DNA of 10,962 nt, from NCBI GenBank assembly GCA_036388635.1, contig DASVRL010000290.1, positions 1-10,962 on the forward strand, in the 5' to 3' direction. Numbering within the stretch: position 1 is the stretch's first letter; each line of letters begins with the position of its first letter. Shown piece by piece: positions 1 to 5,687 of this stretch. This DNA comes from JALZHR01 sp036388635 (GTDB taxonomy: Bacteria > Acidobacteriota > Blastocatellia > Pyrinomonadales > Pyrinomonadaceae). A program made the translations under genes and the position numbers. Below the pieces are notes generated by a model. The model searched no databases, was not told the DNA's origin, and saw nothing but the letters and a program-made list of their open reading frames with translations.

Positions 1-3000
1 CTCAATAACCTGAACATTTCAAACAGCGCGGGCGCGGGTTTGCGTCTGGACGGCGGCAATTTTGAAATCGGGCAAAACGTCATTATTCAAAACGCCCAAT
101 ATCCGGTTCAGGGCGGAGGCGGCATTTTGCCCGGAAGTCAGATTCCGCTGACGGGTAATCGCAATAACTGGATTGAAGCCGGCGAGCCGGCGAGCCATTC
201 GATTTACGCGCCCGTCGGTTTGCCGTATGTGGTCGATGGACAAACTTCAATCGGAACTTTGCAGGTATTGCCGGGCGTTGTTTTAAAAGCGCGACAAAAT
301 TTTGGGTTTTTCATGGACAGCGGTCCGTTTCGCGCACTGGGTTTGCCGGATGCGCCGATTACCATCGAGCCTTTCAATCCGGCGCAAAAATGGCTGTCGG
401 GGCGATTTGATTCGGTCGGAAGCCGCATGGAATACGTCGTTCTGGACGGAAGCCAGCACGGAATTGCCGGTCAGGGCGGCGGGCATACCACTTATCACAT
501 CGACAATTCGATTCTGCGCAATCATACGACGGCGATAACCTCGCCGCAATTTCAGTTTGCTTTTTTGCACGGGAATTTGTTTACCGGTAACGAAACGGCG
601 ATTCGCACCATCAGCACCGGCGTCCGCGCTTCGGGGAAAACAAATCCGAATTTGTTTGAAAACAACACCGTCGCCGTCACGGGCACGCACAGCGGCGATT
701 TTCGCTATAACTGGTGGAATTCGCCGACCGGACCGACAGCGCCGAACAATCCGGGCGGAACCGGCGACGTGATTACCAACACGGTGCATATTCATCCGTT
801 TCGCACTGCGCGACCCGACCGCACAGACCACCCGCCGGTGGTGCGAATGCCGCGCGTTCCGTATCATTTCGCAGTCGGTTATTATCAAGGCTCGCTCGAA
901 GCCGGGAGCAAAGCGATTTTAACCTGGAAGGCTTCGGACGACCGCCAGATCGTCAAACAAAAGATTCTTTTTTCGCCTTCGGGCAACAGCGAAGGCGCGT
1001 TCAGCGTGATTGCCGATAATTTGCCCGCGTCGCAGAGAAATTTTGAATTGAGAGTGCCGGGCGCCGGTTTTCAGGGCACGGGCGCGCCTTCTTTCGTGCG
1101 CGTGGTCGCCGTTGACGACAAAGGTCAGGAAGGCTGGGACGAATGGCAGTTTCTGGTTCCGTCGGGCGAGGTCGTCGGCGAGCTGCAAATCACCTCGCCG
1201 GTTGCCGGGCAGACTTTTCGCGGCGGTCAGGAAGTCCCGCTGAACTGGACGATAACGACGGCGTTTTCGAATTCGAGCCTGAACGCTTTTTTGATTCTGG
1301 ATGGCGACCGTAAAATTATTTCTCTCGGCGGCGGAACGAATACCGGAACTGCTCTAACTCCGAAAATGCCGCTCGTCAGCACCGATTCGGCGAGATTTGC
1401 TGTAGCTGCTTACAGTACGGGAAATCGCCAGAAGTGGTTTTTCAGCGAGCCTTTTGCGATTCGTCCCGACCCGCGTTTTGCGGACGCTGCGCCGCAAATC
1501 ACAATGACTTCGCCGGCACCGAACCAGGAAATCCCGGCGGGCAGCATTATGCCGATTACGTGGTCTGCCTCGGATAACGAAGCGCTTCGCCGGTTTGATA
1601 TTCAAGCCTCGACCGATGGCGGACGAATGTGGATTAACATCGCTGAAAATCTGCCGCCGACCGCGACGAGTTTCAACTGGCAATTGCCGCCGCAGGGCGG
1701 CTCCATCAACGATGTTCGCGTCCGTGTCGCGGCATTTGACAGAAGATTTCAAAATTCATCAGACGGCGCCACCCGGCAATTCCGAATCGTTGCCCCGCAA
1801 AACGCGCCGCCGAGCGTGGAAATCACTTTTCCGGCAAATAATGCGACTTATCAAACCGGTAAAAGCGCGTTTATCGCCGCTGATGCCTCGGACAGCGACG
1901 GCGCGGTGCAGCGGGTCGAATTTTACGCCACTCGAAATTACGTCGGGCAGCCGAACCGGGCGCTTTTGGGCTCTGACGTGACAGCCCCTTATCAAATCGG
2001 CGTTGATCTGCTTTTCTCGGGCGATTTTGTGGTGACTGCCGATGTTATCGATGATCGCGGCGCGGTCACGACCTCGGCTCCCGTCACCGTCAGAGTGCCT
2101 CAAAGCGCGCCGCCGCTCCCGATTGGTCCGCCGGAATTGACCAGCCCGGAGCAAGGTCAGGTTTTCCCGCCTAACTCAAATATAACTTTGAATGCTTTTG
2201 CCGGGGTCGCTAATGAAGGAACCGCAGTTGTAGAGTTTTACAATGGCACGCAGCTGATCGGTTCCGACAGCGACGCGCCGTATAGCATTGTCTGGAACAA
2301 CGTTCCGGCGGGACGCTACACGATTTCCGTTAAAGCCATTGCCGGCAGCGGCGCCGAATCAATTTCAAAACACGTCGATATTATTGTCGGCGCCTCACAG
2401 GCGATACGGCGCGCTGCCTATGATTTCGACGGTGACGGAAAATCCGATATTTCCGTGTTTAGACCTTCAGACGGAGTGTGGTATCTGAATCGTTCGAGCC
2501 AGGGATTCGCCGCCCAGCAATTCGGCATTTCCACCGACAAACTTGCTCCGGCGGATTACGACGGCGACGGGAAAAGTGATATTGCCGTTTACCGTGACAA
2601 CACCTGGTATCTGCTTCGCTCGACAGCCGGATTTACCGCCGTTCAATTCGGCGCGGCTGGAGATGTGCCGCAACCGGCGGATTACGACGGCGACGGGCGG
2701 GCGGAACCGGCTGTCTTCAGACCGTCGAACGGGACGTGGTATGTGTTGAACTTGGTTACTAGCCAGTTTACCGGCGTGCAGTTCGGCAGTAACGGCGATA
2801 AACCTGTCGCGGCGGATTACGACGGCGACGGCAAAGCCGATTATGCAGTCTATCGCCCGTCGGACGGTACGTGGTACCTGTTCAGAAGTCAGGCTGGATT
2901 TACCGGCGTGCAGTTCGGCGTCTCTTCCGATAAAACGGTCGTCGGCGATTACGACGGTGACGGTAAAGCCGACCCGGCTGTTTATCGAGACGGAGTTTGG

Positions 3001-3213
3001 TATCAATTGAGAAGCAGCCAGGGCTTTGTCGCAATTCAATTTGGAATTCAGTCCGACTTGCCGGCACCGGCGGATTACGACGGCGACGGGAAAACCGACC
3101 CGGCTGTGTACAGAGAAAATACCTGGTATTTATTACAAAGTCTGAATGGCTTTAACGGAGTTCAGTTCGGCGCGGTCGGCGATAAGCCGGTCCCGAATGC
3201 TTTTGTTCAATAA
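1..3213 (+). CDS. Secreted beta-helix / Ig-like / VCBS-repeat protein (5' end outside window)
   Basis: The frame is open from base 1 and the first 13 codons already look like beta-helix sequence, so the true start lies upstream; a TTG at 40 is only an internal codon. Numbering from base 1 (1070 aa seen): about 1-280 is right-handed beta-helix-like, ending in YNWWNSPTGPTAPNNPGGTGD (residues about 235-255), a motif common in such repeats. Residues about 290-392, 394-493, 497-598, 603-700 and 704-798 are five Ig-like beta-sandwich domains; the last two resemble bacterial Ig domains (VEITFPANNATY..., then VVEFYNGTQLIGSDSDAPY). Residues 805-1070 hold six VCBS/FG-GAP blades with DxDGDG calcium loops at 808, 852, 894, 939, 983 and 1025, ending in DKPVPNAFVQ. 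No enzyme active site is apparent. By family it should be exported and act in adhesion or carbohydrate/surface binding; that role is inferred. A perfect palindrome follows 20 nt after the stop. Confidence 0.9.
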   Translation, partial: LNNLNISNSAGAGLRLDGGNFEIGQNVIIQNAQYPVQGGGGILPGSQIPLTGNRNNWIEAGEPASHSIYAPVGLPYVVDGQTSIGTLQVLPGVVLKARQNFGFFMDSGPFRALGLPDAPITIEPFNPAQKWLSGRFDSVGSRMEYVVLDGSQHGIAGQGGGHTTYHIDNSILRNHTTAITSPQFQFAFLHGNLFTGNETAIRTISTGVRASGKTNPNLFENNTVAVTGTHSGDFRYNWWNSPTGPTAPNNPGGTGDVITNTVHIHPFRTARPDRTDHPPVVRMPRVPYHFAVGYYQGSLEAGSKAILTWKASDDRQIVKQKILFSPSGNSEGAFSVIADNLPASQRNFELRVPGAGFQGTGAPSFVRVVAVDDKGQEGWDEWQFLVPSGEVVGELQITSPVAGQTFRGGQEVPLNWTITTAFSNSSLNAFLILDGDRKIISLGGGTNTGTALTPKMPLVSTDSARFAVAAYSTGNRQKWFFSEPFAIRPDPRFADAAPQITMTSPAPNQEIPAGSIMPITWSASDNEALRRFDIQASTDGGRMWINIAENLPPTATSFNWQLPPQGGSINDVRVRVAAFDRRFQNSSDGATRQFRIVAPQNAPPSVEITFPANNATYQTGKSAFIAADASDSDGAVQRVEFYATRNYVGQPNRALLGSDVTAPYQIGVDLLFSGDFVVTADVIDDRGAVTTSAPVTVRVPQSAPPLPIGPPELTSPEQGQVFPPNSNITLNAFAGVANEGTAVVEFYNGTQLIGSDSDAPYSIVWNNVPAGRYTISVKAIAGSGAESISKHVDIIVGASQAIRRAAYDFDGDGKSDISVFRPSDGVWYLNRSSQGFAAQQFGISTDKLAPADYDGDGKSDIAVYRDNTWYLLRSTAGFTAVQFGAAGDVPQPADYDGDGRAEPAVFRPSNGTWYVLNLVTSQFTGVQFGSNGDKPVAADYDGDGKADYAVYRPSDGTWYLFRSQAGFTGVQFGVSSDKTVVGDYDGDGKADPAVYRDGVWYQLRSSQGFVAIQFGIQSDLPAPADYDGDGKTDPAVYRENTWYLLQSLNGFNGVQFGAVGDKPVPNAFVQ
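2422..3213 (+). repeat. Six-blade VCBS/FG-GAP repeat array of gene 1
   Basis: Calcium-loop codons (D-Y/F-D-G-D-G) begin at 2422, 2554, 2680, 2815, 2947 and 3073, giving spacings of 44, 42, 45, 44 and 42 codons. Each blade runs loop, AV(Y/F)R, WY, a serine-rich turn, then QFG. The array ends in a half motif (GDKPVPNAFVQ) that lacks the aspartate loop and may close the propeller. The DNA is repetitive too: an identical 21-mer covers the loop at 2551, 2677 and 3070, and another identical 21-mer occurs at 2767 and 2899. Confidence 0.9.
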
Positions 3214-3233
3214 CAACAGGAATCTAACAAAAA

Positions 3234-3277
3234 CGGAAAGACCTGAAATTGAATCGATTCAATTTCAGGTCTTTCCG
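3234..3277. terminator. Perfect 44-nt palindrome, probable bidirectional or minus-facing terminator
   Basis: Left arm 3234-3255 (CGGAAAGACCTGAAATTGAATC) and right arm 3256-3277 are exact reverse complements, so RNA would form about 20 bp closed by a TCGA loop. It starts 20 nt after the stop of gene 1, where a terminator is expected. Five A's directly precede it (3229-3233), giving a U-tract for minus-strand transcription. The + side lacks a clean T-run (CCGCGAGAATTATTATTT). It therefore looks more like a terminator for leftward transcription, consistent with the minus-strand gene relic at 3382-3486. Confidence 0.65.
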
Positions 3278-3381
3278 CCGCGAGAATTATTATTTAATCA
3301 GACACCTGAAAACGTCCGCCTTTGATTGGTAAAGAGCAGATAATTTATTGAGGGAAGAGTAATCACTTCGACTGTTTATAA

Positions 3382-3486
3382 CTAAGACCGGGTTTTTCTG
3401 ACAAAAGCATTCAGAGTCGGAATGTCTGCATTGACTCCGAACCGGAAACCTTTGAATCCGGCAGTTGCTCTCAAGAGATACAGCTT
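3382..3486 (-). pseudogene. Relic of a VCBS-repeat protein C-terminus
   Basis: Read leftwards from 3486, the sequence translates as KLYLLRATAGFKGFRFGV (3486-3433), continues NADIPTLNAFVRKTRS (3432-3385), and stops at TAG (3384-3382). It matches the last half-blade of gene 1: WYLLQSLNGFNGVQFG followed by AVGDKPVPNAFVQ, sharing YLL, GF, G, FG, D, P and NAFV, about 14 of 27 positions. Blade 2 of gene 1 (WYLLRSTAGF) matches the first part even better. Upstream in this frame there is no calcium loop, no conserved tryptophan and no recognisable blade, so only the extreme C-terminus survives. It is convergent with gene 1, with the palindrome between the two ends. I infer a decayed paralogue left by deletion or rearrangement; an expressed short peptide is unlikely. 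Confidence 0.7.
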
Positions 3487-3599
3487 CCTATCGAGAGACA
3501 AAATCAAAAATGCGAAGAAAAATAATTTCCTGAAATAACCCGACCGGGCGATTCCTGGACAGGTTATAAATCCCGATAAAATAAAAAATAGAATATTCC

Positions 3600-3625
3600 G
3601 TCTCGAAAATGCCGCTTTTCGAGAC
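3600..3625. repeat. Inverted repeat / hairpin A of a tandem pair
   Basis: GTCTCGAAAA (3600-3609) and TTTTCGAGAC (3616-3625) are perfect 10-bp inverted arms around the 6-nt loop TGCCGC. A near copy follows 47 bp downstream. It could be a protein-binding dyad or an RNA hairpin; no T-run follows it, which argues against a standard terminator. Confidence 0.75.
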
Positions 3626-3646
3626 CGGCAAAACAGAGTAAGATGT

Positions 3647-3672
3647 GTCTCGGAAACGGCTCTTTTTGAGAC
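3647..3672. repeat. Inverted repeat / hairpin B of a tandem pair
   Basis: GTCTCGGAAA (3647-3656) and TTTTTGAGAC (3663-3672) flank the 6-nt loop CGGCTC. Total and arm lengths equal those of hairpin A. The two DNA mismatches in the stem both become G-U pairs in RNA, so pairing is kept in a + strand transcript. The right edge is 43 bp before the TATACT box proposed for the gene at 3755. Confidence 0.7.
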
Positions 3673-3715
3673 TATTACCGGACAGATTCAAATTCTTAGG
3701 CAAGGGATTGACCGA

Positions 3716-3721
3716 TATACT
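3716..3721 (+). promoter_or_regulatory. Possible -10 box (TATACT) for the DUF2236 gene
   Basis: TATACT lies 33 nt before the ATG at 3755, within the longer string ATATACTCG that also occurs before the gene at 5688. No good -35 is visible at 16-18 bp spacing (the sequence there is ATTCTT-like), so this is a weak call. Confidence 0.3.
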
Positions 3722-3754
3722 CGATCTCAATAGCCGGTTTTCATAATTTCCTCT

Positions 3755-4522
3755 ATGCGTGATTTTGTCGAGAAACGTTCAATCGTTCGTCACATTTGGG
3801 GCGATCCCGACCTGATTCTGCTTGTTTTCGCCGGTTCAGCCGCCGAGTTCGCGCTTAACCGCGCGGTTGACTGGCTCTTTTTTACCGGTAAGATTCCGGA
3901 CGATCCCATCGGGCGATTTTTCTCGACGGTTGCTTACGCCCAAAAAATCGTTTTCGCCGACGAGAGCCAGGCGCAAGAGATTATCCGGCGCATCAACCGC
4001 ATCCACGCGGGCGTCGAACAGGCACGTCAGCAAACAATCCCCGATTGGGCATACCGCGACGTACTTTATATGCTCGTTGATTACACCGAGCGCGCCTTTG
4101 AATTGCTTCACCGTCCGCTCTCTAACGGCGAGCGGACGGAGCTATATGCCGCGTTCCGACCTTTGGGCGAGATGATGCATATTCCGGATTTGCCGGACGG
4201 ATATACGGAATGGCAGAAAGACCGCCGTCTTCATCTTCAGCGAGATTTAGAATACACGCCTTACACCAAAGATTTATACGACCGGTATCGCGAGCATCTC
4301 GGCGAATGGCGGTATCGCCTGCTGCTCGACGTGCAGGCGCTAATCGTGCCGCACCGGGTTCGCCGCTTGTTAAACCTAAGCGCCAATAACCCGCTCTCTT
4401 ATCTTATCTGGAGCTACGGCGTCGTCGACACGCTCGGACTGCAGACTCTGGTTCGACGAGCCTTGCTGCCGCCGGAGCACCGGCAGGCGGTCGAACGGTT
4501 AAATCTTAATGAAACGGCTTGA
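3755..4522 (+). CDS. DUF2236 / oxygenase MpaB-family protein (putative haem protein)
   Basis: The 255-aa protein resembles the DUF2236 family (fungal MpaB, rubber oxygenase Lcp and many uncharacterised bacterial proteins), whose studied members bind haem b and some of which cleave polyisoprene oxidatively. Diagnostic stretches are GRFFSTVAYAQKIVFADESQ (53-72), then INRIHAGVE (80-88), and DYTERAFELLHRPLSNGER (109-127) followed by YAAFRPLGEMMHIP (131-144). R54 and T58 keep the R-x3-T spacing of Lcp R164/T168, and H84 falls near the expected place of the axial haem ligand H198; this assignment is by spacing, not alignment. No signal peptide is seen, although residues 19-45 are fairly hydrophobic, so it is probably cytoplasmic. 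It is somewhat shorter than many relatives. ATG 3755 is the natural start but no Shine-Dalgarno precedes it. Substrate unknown; a rubber oxygenase role is not supported. Confidence 0.82.
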   Translation: MRDFVEKRSIVRHIWGDPDLILLVFAGSAAEFALNRAVDWLFFTGKIPDDPIGRFFSTVAYAQKIVFADESQAQEIIRRINRIHAGVEQARQQTIPDWAYRDVLYMLVDYTERAFELLHRPLSNGERTELYAAFRPLGEMMHIPDLPDGYTEWQKDRRLHLQRDLEYTPYTKDLYDRYREHLGEWRYRLLLDVQALIVPHRVRRLLNLSANNPLSYLIWSYGVVDTLGLQTLVRRALLPPEHRQAVERLNLNETA

Positions 4523-4659
4523 TTGGGCAATCGCCCGCCGCTTCGATTTCTATAGACAGTTGTAAGGTTGAAAATAGTTATCGATGATCTGTTTATCGCC
4601 AGCTATTTTACAAATAATTTATCCGCGCCGCTGTTGCTGCTTCTATTAACCCCGAAATT
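4523..4659. other. Intergenic region without a recognised gene
   Basis: This 137-bp gap holds only a 4-bp hairpin just after the stop (GGGC 4525-4528 with GCCC 4533-4536) and AT-rich sequence. A poor promoter candidate is TTGAAA (4568-4573) with TTTATC (4592-4597) at an 18-bp spacing. No Shine-Dalgarno is seen before the ATG at 4660. Confidence 0.5.
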
Positions 4660-5397
4660 ATGCGGAAAACACGAAGACGAAAAAAAACTTCGACGGGAAC
4701 AAAACGAAAATCCGTCGCGCCCGGCAACTCGCGCAAAATAAAGATTCCGAATCCCGCAATTTCCGAGCCTCGTTTTCAGAGAAATTCCGCCTTCCTGCGA
4801 TTAGCCGGAGATCCTCATTTTGTCGGAGCGCTGCGGTGGATGCTGCGGGGATGTTTCGCCGGCGGCAGTTTTTTCGCGATTTTGTTCGGCTTTCCGGGTT
4901 TGGGTAGATTATTTGAAGAGATTACATATCGAATCGCTTCTCTAGCGCCGCAAAATTTTATCCCGCCCGGCACATACATTCCCGGCGCTCTGACTCCGCC
5001 TTTTCTGCTTTTGCTCGTCGCGGGTTTTACCGCATTCGGCTACGCGATAGGCTCGACGCCGCCCGAAATAGAACAGGGCAAAGACACGCGTTCGCCGAAA
5101 GAAAAGGTATTCGAGTTTTTTTTCTTTCTCGCGGTTTGTCTGGCAGTCATTTTTTATCGTTTGCGGTCGGATTATCCCGACTACGGTTCTATCGAAATCA
5201 TTTCACATCCGGTTTTTATTATTCTCATTGTCATAATCGCACTGGGAGTCTCCTACTATGTATTTTCCCGCCACCAAAGCCAGCAATTATTGTTTTTCGC
5301 GATGTACTCGGCGCTTGCCGTCGCCTTTGTTCTTTTCCTGTTAGGGCTGACGGCTTATACACTATTCAAATCTTTTACATACGCCTTGAATCATTAG
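4660..5397 (+). CDS. Five-TM integral membrane protein of unknown function
   Basis: I do not recognise a family. The 245-aa product starts with a strongly basic tail (MRKTRRRKKTSTGTKRKS, residues 1-18, basic to about 28) that should stay in the cytoplasm by the positive-inside rule. Hydrophobic segments lie at about 62-82, 108-131, 150-167, 183-203 and 209-236. The loop after segment 2 carries a charged stretch (EIEQGKDTRSPKEK, 136-149), and the third segment is phenylalanine-rich (FEFFFFLAVCLAVIFY, 151-166). No catalytic or transporter motif is visible. Codon use looks like that of the neighbours and the frame is intact, supporting a real gene. ATG 4660 is the first plausible start and has no clear Shine-Dalgarno, like the gene at 3755. 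It lies 137 bp after the DUF2236 gene on the same strand, so co-transcription is possible but unproven. Confidence 0.78.
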   Translation: MRKTRRRKKTSTGTKRKSVAPGNSRKIKIPNPAISEPRFQRNSAFLRLAGDPHFVGALRWMLRGCFAGGSFFAILFGFPGLGRLFEEITYRIASLAPQNFIPPGTYIPGALTPPFLLLLVAGFTAFGYAIGSTPPEIEQGKDTRSPKEKVFEFFFFLAVCLAVIFYRLRSDYPDYGSIEIISHPVFIILIVIIALGVSYYVFSRHQSQQLLFFAMYSALAVAFVLFLLGLTAYTLFKSFTYALNH

Positions 5398-5480
5398 CGC
5401 CGGTTGCCAAATTTTAGATCTAACGCGTTCGCAATAAAATTAAATTTAGCCGAGCGTTTTAATGCGATTCGGTTTCAGGC

Positions 5481-5516
5481 GCGGAGCCGGTTGCCGGACT
5501 CCGCGGCGTCGTTTTT
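5481..5516 (+). terminator. Terminator-like hairpin after the membrane-protein gene
   Basis: GCGGAGCCGG (5481-5490), loop TTG, then CCGG-A-CTCCGC (5494-5504) form a 10-bp GC-rich stem with one bulged A; C5480-G5505 can add a pair. TTTTT follows at 5512-5516 after a 7-nt gap, longer than ideal. It lies 83 nt past the stop codon. Confidence 0.5.
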
Positions 5517-5619
5517 CCGTCTGCCGCCTTCGTGCCGTTATTGGTAATCTCTGTTTGGAATTTTGCCGCTGAGTTTTAGCTCGGTTTCCGCCGCAATAAA
5601 ATTTTTTCGGAAATTTTGG

Positions 5620-5649
5620 CTGACTTTATCGGGTTTCTGCGCATATACT
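5620..5649 (+). promoter_or_regulatory. Putative sigma70-type promoter of the 1730-aa protein gene
   Basis: CTGACT (5620-5625, four of six matches to TTGACA) and TATACT (5644-5649, five of six matches to TATAAT) are 18 bp apart. The implied transcript start near 5656-5658 leaves a leader of about 30 nt containing the Shine-Dalgarno GGAGAG (5678-5683) before ATG 5688. This makes a TTG start at 5616 very unlikely. Confidence 0.5.
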
Positions 5650-5677
5650 CGCAAGAATCCAAAATGAAATTTAAACC

Positions 5678-5683
5678 GGAGAG
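5678..5683 (+). promoter_or_regulatory. Ribosome binding site deciding the start at 5688
   Basis: GGAGAG lies 4 nt before ATG 5688 (6 nt if only GGAG is counted). The in-frame ATG at 5664 has only a weak AAGAA upstream, and TTG 5616 has none. This is the clearest Shine-Dalgarno in the window. Confidence 0.65.
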
Positions 5684-5687
5684 ATTT

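Noticed and set aside
3600..3672. CRISPR-like array
   Set aside because: Only two units, each a self-complementary dyad with a variable loop, and no cas genes nearby.
3488..3730. 80-codon minus-strand open frame in the 3214-3754 gap
   Set aside because: TTG start, no Shine-Dalgarno, no family resemblance, and it runs through both hairpins. The relic of the VCBS end is in a different minus-strand frame.
3755..4522. Rubber oxygenase (lcp) assignment
   Set aside because: It shares the DUF2236 family signature, but it is shorter than Lcp, has no export signal and shows no rubber-degradation neighbours, so only the family-level call is justified.
5616..5687. N-terminal extension of the 1730-aa protein from TTG 5616 or ATG 5664
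   Set aside because: TTG 5616 overlaps the putative -35 region and has no Shine-Dalgarno; ATG 5664 has only a weak one. ATG 5688 has GGAGAG at good spacing and still leaves a complete signal peptide.
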